A DNA stretch of 64,000 nt from Durusdinium trenchii. Its lineage: Eukaryota > Sar > Dinophyceae > Suessiales > Symbiodiniaceae. The stretch is from NCBI GenBank assembly GCA_963970005.1, contig CAXAMN010027506.1, forward strand, positions 236,984 to 300,983, written 5' to 3'. The translations under genes and the position numbers were made by a program. Below are positions 51,666 through 60,672 of the stretch, in pieces; position 1 is the stretch's first letter, and each line of letters opens with the position of its first letter. The notes beneath the pieces were generated by a model. It worked only from the letters and a program-made list of their open reading frames with translations. It was not told the DNA's origin and made no database searches.

Positions 51666-54600
51666 AGTTTGCAGGCACGTCCTGAATTTCTTGAACCTGC
51701 TAGGTGTGCTGTCAGTGATGCAACTTGTCAGGCTAAAAAACAAATGAGAAGCTTTGTAGAAGCTTGTGTGGTTCGATTTTGTACCGTTTTGCAACTTGAC
51801 AAGTCTCTCAAAGACCGGAAGACATCGGAATGTTCGACCAAAGGCCAGGTCGGTCTGATTCGACCGGACTGTCGACTGGTCGACCCCACGACCTGCGAGA
51901 AGAGCATCACGTCGCTGATGATGAAACCGAACTATGGACCTACAGGTTCAGTTGATGTGGCCTTCGCGTGGGGAATTTTTGGACTCCATTCGCAACCGAG
52001 AGGTTCGGAGCGAAGGGTCATGTGGAAAAAGACTGCCCAATGTCAGACCTGCTTCTGAAGGAACTGGTCGGAGTGTTAGGGCCGAGGGTACTTTGCGCCC
52101 AGCAGGATCCATCACCTGCTTTGGCACACATCTGCAGGGCACAGAGAAAGGGATCCTGATGTCAAGAGTTGCCGTTTCATTATGCACCATATTTCCAGGA
52201 ACCAGGAGTGGTCTAAAGAACAGATTTGCACTTGGTGGGACAACATCTTATTTGGGATCTGATCTTCCACTATCAAACTTCTGGAACCTACCAGGGTGAA
52301 TGATGGGTATTCCCTTGGTTGAACACCAACCATCAACCAACAAGTTGTATAGGTCCCATGATCCCCAGACCCATTGCCAGCATAGGTGGGGCCACCATTT
52401 GGCACCATGTCTTTTTCTGACCATGTCTGAATCTGTGCGATTCTTGAACCCGATGCGGCTTCGAATGTCGCAGCCATTCCAAAATGCAGTTGGTTTGCCT
52501 GAAACTCATACGAACAGCCCAATTTCAATTTCGCTTATTTTTCTTCGAAACCCAAGAGGAGCCGTGGTTCTGTGACCAATTGAGCAGATGCCAACACTTC
52601 CCATGTAACAATTTGAAGAGGGGTTAATGTAAGATGCCTCTGTGAAAGGTAAACACGCAGTCGAGAAAGATTCCCGAAAGATTTCGCGAACTTTTCATGC
52701 GTGAAAGCTCACGAATGCTTTGGACAGCTTGCAAAATCAGTTCTGTTCGCGAAAGCTTGCGACAGTGTTTTTGCAGCATGCGAAAGCCAAAACGCAAGCC
52801 GCAAAAGTGTTGCGAAAGGAACTCGCGAATTAATAACCCATCAAAACGAATTCTGAGGAGGTTTTGAACGATGCTAAATTTTCCATGCAGGCAGTTTATG
52901 TGACCAAAGATGACAGGTGCTCCCAAGTCCCAAGCTCTAGTGCCAGAGAGCCTGGAACAGCTTACATAGTGGATACTCAGCTCGTCCGACACTTGTTTCT
53001 CGACAGACAACTCCCCAGCCACCCCAAGTGGCGCGACTCTCCTTTGCAAATCCCTCTCCTGAAGAGGAGACATTTTGCTCAGGCTTGTTTGGTATTTGTA
53101 TCAGAACATGGCCCAAGAAGACAGTACCTTCATGGAGTCTTCAAGGCAGAACCGCATCTGCATCTCGACCTGGTCCAAACAGCTGGGCCGCAAGAAGGGG
53201 TATCTCATGATCTTCAGAATGAGGTGGACGTTTTCAAGCAGTTGGAGGTGGAGACGGTGGAGACTTGCCACCTGTCATAAATGCTAATGTCTTGGTTTCG
53301 TGAGAAGCAGAGATCGTGTTTCGGCCGGGATGTAGAGCCTGCCGTCGAGCTCACTCTGTCTTCGACAGCAGGTGACACCGCCATAGTGACACCGCTCAGT
53401 TTGGTGCTATCTAGTTGGATCGGTGTGAAGTGCCTCGGTTCGCGGTGCCCTCCCAGTTCGCGTAAACACTGGACTGGCGCGTGGAGGTCAACCGGTCATC
53501 TCAAGTCGTGATGCCACTTTGGATCTATATAAGCTATGTTAAAGGTGCTCAAGGCATTCCTGTAGCTGCAACAAGGAAAAACCATCACACACGCTGAAAG
53601 CCATTGCGCACTCACGCTATTTGGGGCTTCAGAATGCTCAGAGTAGCTGCTGGGGAGCTGGGTAGACCTACCATGACTTGTGTTTCTGGGATGACTTGTG
53701 AGAAGTTCGGGAAGGTCGTTACGGTGGGTTTGCAGGGAGTTGCAAGTTGTTTGATCTCTCACTGAAGTTGTTTAACCAAGCCCGGTTTGGTCGTGCCAGC
53801 CTTGGTTGTGTGGACGCTTCAGTGTCTCGCTGCCGACTGTCTCGGCTGCCCGTGAACATCGGGGCCTTGTCTTTAGTGATTGTGGAGATTAACCATGGTT
53901 AACCTACCTGGCTTTGAAGCTCCAAGTTTTGACCCATTGCCAGGCTCTGCCAGCTCGGCTTCGATGTTTATTGCTGAGGTCGTTGCTCCGCCTTGTCGGG
54001 GCCGCGTCGTCGCTCCGGGCCGTGGCCTCGAACGCAGAAGGCCAAGTCGAGAACCGGTGGCCGCTGATGCCGAGACCCGCGGATGAGAACCCCCAAGCGG
54101 ACCTCCATCTTTTCGGTAGCTGGTAGGTGAAGATGGCCGAAAGCTGTTCTGACATGGACCCTTGCAAATGGAACTTTTCTGGGAAGTGGCAATTTTGTCT
54201 TTGCCTCCAGGTTTTGCTCCCGAGTCTTGTCCAAACCGAGCTTTTTGTGTGGATCAGTTCAGAGCTTCTTCTCTGTTACAAATGCCTCCGAGCGCTGGCC
54301 AAGCCACCAGCAGAAGGCCTTATGACGTTCAAAGTTTGCAAACGTTTGCCGCTTTCAACTTGGATCCATGGCCAGGTTCACGTCTTGACTTCGGGACAGA
54401 AGCTATTTTAGCATACGCAATCCATGCGAGGAGAGAAAGCGTGCTGCGTAGAGGGCTGGACGTGCTTTTGTTTTGACAGCACACTTGGACACTTTTGTGC
54501 TGGAGTTGCATGTGTTCTGTTGCTTTGCAGAGTAAGTCTGGACTTGCTGCTTTGTGTATGTGGCCTTCCTTGCTGATCTACATTGAAATGCACCACCCTA

Positions 54601-56576
54601 TATAGAGTGCTCAAACAATGGAAGGAAGCAGTTGCAAATTGATATATGACTTCATCTGACTTCGCATTTGCAGATACACGCATGAAGGTAAACGAAAACG
54701 GAGTTTCGGCTCAGTGGAGGGCACTAGAGTTTGGTAGCAAACCTAAAAACAATTCTTAGGAAGTTGGGGAACTTCTCTATGTGGAGTGGCTTACACTTCT
54801 CGATTTGTGCGTGTCAATCGAAATGCAACGCATCAGACTTTTGCCTTGACTTGAGCCAATTCGGTCAAGTGAAACTAAGATGAAATGAAATGCCCCGAAG
54901 GAACATGTTCAAGCAACTGACTGTTTGTATTCCAACTTTCGTACTCTTCTTGTGTCAGTGTGAGCTCAATGTCAAGAAGTCTCCGCGCAGCTGCTCAACC
55001 AACCACTCCGAAGGTGGAAGTGGCCAAAGTGTGTAACAGTCGTCGAAAACGAAGGTGGATGTTACCAAAGTGGATGATGGCACGCCGTGTGGCAAAATCA
55101 GGCTGTGCGATGCGGGTTTGTGCGGCTTCGGTGGAAAGTGCTTTTCGTGCCATTTTGGGGAAGGGAAACATGATGGAGTAAGCGCGGCGTGCGTGTCGCT
55201 AGGTACCAGGTTGATTGGCAGTGTCCACGAGGCTTGGTGTGATGTCGTTGTACCTAGTCCGTGGCACACTGTGCTGGTGTGACATTGTTGTATCATGTTG
55301 TATCTGTATCTATAGTCTGTGGCACGCGTGTGGCGAAATTACGTTTGTGATGTCGCTGTGCCATGCAGATTGGCACGGCCTGAGTGGAAAGTGTGCTTGC
55401 GTGAGTCCGTGCTTGTGGGGAATCTCTCACCATCGCACGGCTCTCTTTTCTTTACTGTTTCATCAGAGTGCAGGCATACCTTACACCAGAGTAAAGAAAC
55501 ACCTAAACACTCTCGGACTCTTGGGCCATCCGTCCTCCAATAGTTTTGTTTTGAGAGGCCTCAACAAACGCTTGGAGCTGAAAACAATTCACTTCCGAAG
55601 GCACTTGGATGATCACAACCAAGGCAACCACGAAACGCATGTGCAAGAAAGCAACCAAGGCCGCTTCTGATGCAAGCAAATGACCAGCCACCCAAATGCC
55701 GATCCATCCAAAGCCCTCACTGCCTCACAGCCTTTTTTTTGTCCAACGGACCCCCTTGTGGACAGCTAGCTGGACAGCCTCGATCTACCGTCTACCGCTC
55801 AATATAAGGATCCCATATGGATTCAGAGTAGTGCTGAAGAGTAGTGAGTACCACATTTGAGGAACTTCACACCCAAGCGGCCCAAGCTGCTTCAAATACC
55901 ATGCTATGTTTCCTAGTTGAATTCGGGCGGTGAAAAGGAGAATGCCTCCTCCGTGGTGGAGAGGGACATCATTTTTCCCTCCTGCAGGATGCCCACGGAA
56001 CGCAACGACTCATTGACCGTCCCAGTCTTCCGGCGTCACTCACACACCGATCCGGTGCAAGCCATGGCCGCCGGAGAAGCGGTGGTGGTGGGGGTGCGGG
56101 TGAGGCGAGGGCAGAAGCAGACTGTATTGCTGAAAGTGTGAAACAAACCCGAACTTTCCCGGAAACATCAAACATGGCTGGTTTTTGCACAAATGTCTTA
56201 TGCCAGAACGCTGAAGAGAAAGGGGGGGGCTTCACCCGAAGGCTGGAAGGCGAAGGAACATTTTTGGACACGAACTTGAACAGGAGGTGTACTTCTTCAC
56301 ATTCCAAGCGGAGTCTGAAGGGGGGAAACCAAGGGGCAAAAAGCCTAAAAAGGGTGAACGTCCTTGCTCGAAGAACCAGTGGTTTCATTTGTTTTGTGTT
56401 TGGGATTTGTTTGCAGAACCTAGTTCTATATAAAGCCACACAGCCACGCCCAAAGCAGCTCGTGCCCAGCGCGATAGATGGACGCCGCCTGCTACACTTT
56501 CGTTTTGCGAAGGGGCCAGGATGTTCCTCGGTACTGGACTATGTTCATCGGTACTGGTCGCCATCCCACTTTCCAG
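51666..56576. other. About 4.9 kb, no recognised gene
   Basis: A 138-codon plus frame (52864-53280) and GC-rich islands at 53340-53480, 53940-54110 and 55990-56096 (MPTERNDSLTVPVFRRHSHT) are protein-like but unassigned. Between 52660 and 52840 the word CGAAAG recurs several times. At 54849-54858 the minus strand reads TTGGCTCAAG preceded by CCGAA, a weak spliced-leader-like match. Confidence 0.35.
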
Positions 56577-56668
56577 GCCCTTCAATGATCGGGAGAACAA
56601 TCTCAATGCCGTGGTTTGCATCGACATGGAAGGCGGGGTCCAGGTGGGAGAAAGTGCGGATTTCGGAG
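56577..56668 (+). CDS. Candidate exon of unknown gene
   Basis: Acceptor CCACTTTCCAG ends at 56576; donor GTCGGC follows 56668. The frame PFNDRENNLNAVVCIDMEGG, then VQVGESADFGG, is protein-like and GC-rich against AT-richer flanks. No family recognised. Confidence 0.35.
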
Positions 56669-56969
56669 GTCGGCGCGACCGGGTTTTCAGTGGTTGACCC
56701 AACCAGTCAACGATGTGTTCACTGACAAGCATTCATGTCCATCGAACCGCGCAAACGGAGGCTCCCAACCGGATTGGGGGAAGTCTTTGGACGTCGGACG
56801 ACACGTTGTTTCCATCTCTTGAAATCGTTGTACGATGCTAATTGGTGTACGCGAAAAAGCGTAGATCCTCCAAAATTCCGTCCCCCAAAAGTGTTTCTTT
56901 GGGGGAGGAAGTAGCGCAGGGAGTAAGTCCCTTGTTTGCTTGTTTGGTGGATCCCAAATAACAGCCCAC

Positions 56970-57002
56970 AAGATATCAACAGACAATGTCTGTTGATATC
57001 TT
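56970..57002. repeat. Perfect 15-bp inverted repeat with 3-base loop
   Basis: AAGATATCAACAGAC, loop AAT, GTCTGTTGATATCTT. It is the longest perfect hairpin noticed in the window and lies about 0.8 kb before the tyrosine-recombinase element. Confidence 0.85.
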
Positions 57003-57758
57003 CTGAAGTTCAACAGCTTATTGACGCCGGGTTAAGTTTAGTACGCTGAAGCAACCCATCATCAGTCTTGTTCAGTTTCTATGTGTAAAGTCACATGGCC
57101 CAACAGTATAGAATCCTTTTCCATTCTCTTGACATATGAACTTAGGCTTCAAACCTGTGACCGTTCGAGTTTCTCAAAGGTATAGGGAACGAACTTATGC
57201 TGGAATGTCGATACAAGTTCGCAAGAAATAGCTTGCCCCGACCCTGAACTGGTAGCCTTCTTAGTAGAAATCCGACAGGGGTTTTACTCATAGAATGTCT
57301 TCTTCGGAAAAAAGGCAACATAAAAACACAACAACAACATAGAAACATCACCTCAGTCCAGCCAAGTCACCCGTTTTCTTCCGTTTTCAGCTGCGTGAAC
57401 CCGGTCTCCGTTCCTTTGTGCGGAAGGCCCAACGACCCGGATCCGGAACATCGACACGGGGGACGAGAAGACATGCCCGCGACCGCACCCGAAGAGCGGT
57501 GGGGATGGACGGAGGAGGACCGTGGAGGGTGGGTGTGTTGTTTTTGTTTTCTATTTTTTAATATCATTTTGTTTTTGGACTCTTCGAGTTGAGGCGGGAA
57601 AAAGGTGTGGAACGAAAAAGATGTTTGTTCATCGAAACGAGACTGTGTTTTTGAAGGTGAAAAGACTCCACATGGGAAACCCTGACACGCACACAGATAT
57701 ATATATATATATGGAGGTGTAGTCACGAGAAGACTGAACTAGGAAGTTCACTTTTGAA
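57003..57758 (+). other. Leader region of the tyrosine-recombinase retroelement
   Basis: No clear gene. A GC-rich island at 57426-57530 has protein-like frames but no domain. A (TA)n run lies at 57697-57712. If the element has terminal repeats they should start here, but I could not match any to the right end because that lies at or beyond the window edge. Confidence 0.35.
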
Positions 57759-58151
57759 ATGACGTGGTGTATGATGCTCAAGCTAAAAGGGGGACGGGGC
57801 GACCGCTTCATGAAGCCCTCGAACGTGGCGCTCCTTTGGCTCGCACGGCTTGCGGATTTGAGCTTTAGGAGTGGATCCCACGATTCGAGGCACCCTGAAA
57901 GCAGTCACCACTTTTACAACCAGACCTGTTCTTGTCAGTGTTTTTGCGCTGGAACTGAGCAGAGGACCCTGGACATTGGACTAGGCTTTGCACTGGGCGT
58001 GTTGGTCAGTTGGGCTTTGTTTGGTCGGTCTTCCCGAAAGGCTGTGGAGGTCGATTGGGTTCCGGCCGATGTCGCATTTGCGAGCCCGAGACGACGCGGT
58101 GGAGGTGTTGTCCAGTTGCCCGCCCGGACAGCTGGCGGTCGTGTGGTATAG
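57759..58151 (+). pseudogene. YR element gag, N-terminal membrane segment (first frame)
   Basis: A Cys-rich segment (CSCQCFC) is followed by TLDIGLGFALGVLVSWALFG, a strong membrane helix, and then VDWVPADVAFASPRR. After that the frame becomes Arg/Gly-rich noise while the next frame becomes protein-like, so a frameshift lies near 58085-58115. The annotated ATG is uncertain. Membrane-anchored gag-like N-termini recur in dinoflagellate retroelements as I remember them. Confidence 0.45.
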
Positions 58152-58398
58152 TGATGATTCAGTTTATCACGAGCGGCTTATGGTTTGGAGGGCTGGTGAC
58201 ACTGAGTGGTTTGTGCTGACCCCTGACGGGGACTTCTATAGAGAGGACTGGTCAGGCCATTCAGATGAGGGTCCCATCAGCTTCAAACTGAAGAAGACAG
58301 ACTTTAGTCACTTCTCCCGTATCAGCCAACCAGTGTATCGTTTTAGTTCCTACCCCGATGACGACCGGTTCAGAGAGCTTGTGGAGCGAGTTAGGTGA
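58090..58398 (+). pseudogene. YR element gag, second block (second frame)
   Basis: The frame reads PPGQLAVVWYSDDSVYHERL, then TEWFVLTPDGDFYREDW and PISFKLKKTDFSHF. These are alternating strands of a small beta domain. It ends in a TGA created at a short direct repeat (GAGTTAGG twice at about 58387-58406), where the gag sequence continues in a third frame (ELGSGSLSWTPRKV). A one-base indel or slippage at that repeat explains the break. Confidence 0.5.
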
Positions 58399-59539
58399 GT
58401 TAGGCAGTGGCTCCCTGAGTTGGACACCCCGCAAGGTCATTGACATGAAAGGCAAGGAGGTGGAGGCTTCTCCTTACCTGGGACGCCTGATAGTGCCCCG
58501 GAGGTTGAGACGTCGAGATGGAGGCTATGTCGCTGAACCCATTCCCTCCCCAGTGGCAGTGTCAGGCTTTCCTAGGTCAGGACTTGCACCGGCCCCTGAG
58601 GGCCACATGTGGGTCGCCTTGCATGACACCTCCGCCTTTGACCTTGGGAAGGAGGCCAACGTAGGCTTGGAGAAGGGCATCCAGTTGGACAGCGACCATG
58701 GAGCCATCCCTGATGAGAAGGGATGGACCTTGATGAAGCTGCTCAAAGTTGAGAAGGTTCCCGCAATGGTTGAAGAGCGAGAGAAGCTGGTGACCAGTCG
58801 GTTGGAGCTTCGTGGTGTGCCTAGCAGGAGCCTGGAGACTGGCGCCAAGAAGGAGGAGGCTGGAGGTGAGGAAGACGCTGAGGTCTCAGAGGACGCCAGG
58901 ACTCTGAGTGTTTGCTATGATGATCAAGGAGAGAGATACCGGTCATGGAGGGAGGCCACAAAAGAGGCAAGGGAGTATTCCTACTCGGACTGGCCCCTGG
59001 AGGGGCCCCAATCCGTGCTCCACTTGATGAAGTACATGTTGAAGAATGGTGGCAGCCCCAAGCAATGGTTGTTGATTTGGGCCCGACACAAAGGAGTGCA
59101 TGACAATGATCGAGTCATGCATGAAATGCGTGCCTTGTTGGAGAGCTTCGAATTGGCAGGCTGCTATGACCAGTTGAACCTTGGCAGTTTGGCCTGTTTT
59201 GAGGCCTTGGGACGCAGGGTGCAGAGCATTGTCGATGCCTACAACAGCGGCTCCTCCGCCTCTCCAGATTGGGGGGCGGCGAAGATCATGTCGGGATACC
59301 AAGGTCCAGAGGATCTGGTTTCTCCTTCCCTTCGCACTTGGGCAGCCAAGAAAGGAAAGGAGGAAGTTGAGATTGCAGCCGCCCGGACGAAGATGAGAGA
59401 GCACAAGCGGCTGCAGATCCCCACAGAAGATGCTGCCGCCTCCGCCGTGGCTGACGGCAACCTACCTCCCGGCGGACCAGCTGCCAAAGCCAAGCGCAAG
59501 GCCAAGGCGAAGCAGCTTGCTCCGCCGGAAGACACATGA
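58358..59539 (+). CDS. YR element gag, C-terminal part
   Basis: 393 codons are open from ATG 58358, although the protein probably began further upstream in the other two frames. Sequence: a basic start (RLIVPRRLRRRDGG), a charged middle, a helical core GPQSVLHLMKYMLKNGGSPK, then QWLLIWARHKGVHDNDRVMH and a Lys/Ala-rich tail AKAKRKAKAKQLAPPEDT. It lacks a CCHC knuckle. It ends in TGA overlapping the ATG of the RT frame (ATGA, 59536-59539). Probable role: nucleocapsid-like packaging. Assignment as gag rests on position and composition. Confidence 0.6.
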   Translation: MTTGSESLWSELGELGSGSLSWTPRKVIDMKGKEVEASPYLGRLIVPRRLRRRDGGYVAEPIPSPVAVSGFPRSGLAPAPEGHMWVALHDTSAFDLGKEANVGLEKGIQLDSDHGAIPDEKGWTLMKLLKVEKVPAMVEEREKLVTSRLELRGVPSRSLETGAKKEEAGGEEDAEVSEDARTLSVCYDDQGERYRSWREATKEAREYSYSDWPLEGPQSVLHLMKYMLKNGGSPKQWLLIWARHKGVHDNDRVMHEMRALLESFELAGCYDQLNLGSLACFEALGRRVQSIVDAYNSGSSASPDWGAAKIMSGYQGPEDLVSPSLRTWAAKKGKEEVEIAAARTKMREHKRLQIPTEDAAASAVADGNLPPGGPAAKAKRKAKAKQLAPPEDT

Positions 59540-60672
59540 CTCAGGCGGATGGGGGGCCCCCTATGTCCTCTCGGGGGGTCTCCAGCAGACTGGCAGCTAT
59601 GGGAGGACAACGCCCAGATCCAGCCAGAGTGAGTCGAGATTTGTTTCCTTTGCCCTCTCCAACTTTGCCGAAGAAGCCTGTGGCCGGGAGCCGTCGGTCG
59701 CAACAGCGTTTGGATCGCAAGTGGAGACACTATGAGACGGTGAAGGAGGCAGTAGACGGCTTGAACTGGCTGGCATGTGATAGTTTTTTGCATGGTACAG
59801 ATGTTGAACCAGATGGCATTCAGCTGGAGGTTTTACAACGAATTCATGAACTAGCCCAGGACGCAGGACGGCTGGGCACCTTGGAGCAGATTCCAAAACC
59901 TGAGGCAGCCTTACGAGAGCTGCTCAAAGGGAAGTCGGAGTATCGCCAACCCGAAGTCCCTGTGGCTTTGGCTCCCTACAAACTCGAGCGCATTTCTCTC
60001 CCGAGCAGCTTGGAGAACCTTCCGGAGGCTCGTGACCTTCTGCCGGAGAATGCCCGTCGATATCTGTTGGGTAGAGAGCTCATGCTTAGGGAGGAGGGCG
60101 CTTATGATGCCCCCCGCCCTTACTGGGACCCTGTTTTGGCGAACAACAAGAAGCATTACAGAGAGTTCATTGAAAAGTTGAACAGTGTTGGCATGTTGCA
60201 GTTCACTCAACACCCCAAGAACCATGTTGGAGTTTTCTTTGTGCATAAGAGTGACAAACAGAAGATACGACTCATTGTGGATGCACGGTCGAGCAACGCA
60301 TTGTTTAAAGAGCCCCCAACTGTTGAACTTTGTTCGAGTGAAGGGTTCAGTCGCATCGAATGTGAGGTGTCGGAAGGTGTGTTGCCAGGCAGTGCAGAGT
60401 TTTTGCAGGAACTTCAATCCATGGAGCTACATGTTGGTTTGTCCGATGTCAAAGATTGCTTCCACAGGCTCAAACAACCTCGGTGGCTTGCAGAATACTT
60501 TTGCTTTATGCCGATCAAGGCTCACTGGGTTGGTTTGACAGGGAAGTGTTTGGATGGGGTTACATTGGGCTGCAATGACATTGTTTATCCTATGCCGGGT
60601 AGTCTTTGTATGGGGTTTTCGATCAACGAGCATCAGTGTGCCTTGACCAGGTCATTAGAGACTCCACTTTGA
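59536..60672 (+). CDS. YR element reverse transcriptase, N-terminal half
   Basis: ATG lies in the ATGA overlap with gag. The first 150 residues are a linker. Then KIRLIVDARSSNALF (fingers), VGLSDVKDCFHRL (motif A, catalytic Asp) and PMPGSLCMGFS (motif B area, where the family has a MGF-S/W block). The frame fails at about 60606-60625: the words after MGFS are non-homologous, while the +2 frame resumes with FDQRASVCLDQVIRDSTLI. A small deletion with frameshift therefore splits the polymerase. Confidence 0.82.
   Translation: MTQADGGPPMSSRGVSSRLAAMGGQRPDPARVSRDLFPLPSPTLPKKPVAGSRRSQQRLDRKWRHYETVKEAVDGLNWLACDSFLHGTDVEPDGIQLEVLQRIHELAQDAGRLGTLEQIPKPEAALRELLKGKSEYRQPEVPVALAPYKLERISLPSSLENLPEARDLLPENARRYLLGRELMLREEGAYDAPRPYWDPVLANNKKHYREFIEKLNSVGMLQFTQHPKNHVGVFFVHKSDKQKIRLIVDARSSNALFKEPPTVELCSSEGFSRIECEVSEGVLPGSAEFLQELQSMELHVGLSDVKDCFHRLKQPRWLAEYFCFMPIKAHWVGLTGKCLDGVTLGCNDIVYPMPGSLCMGFSINEHQCALTRSLETPL

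Noticed and set aside
52864..53280. 138-codon plus-strand frame as a gene
   Set aside because: No domain, no composition break, no splice or leader signal; length is not exceptional in 64 kb.
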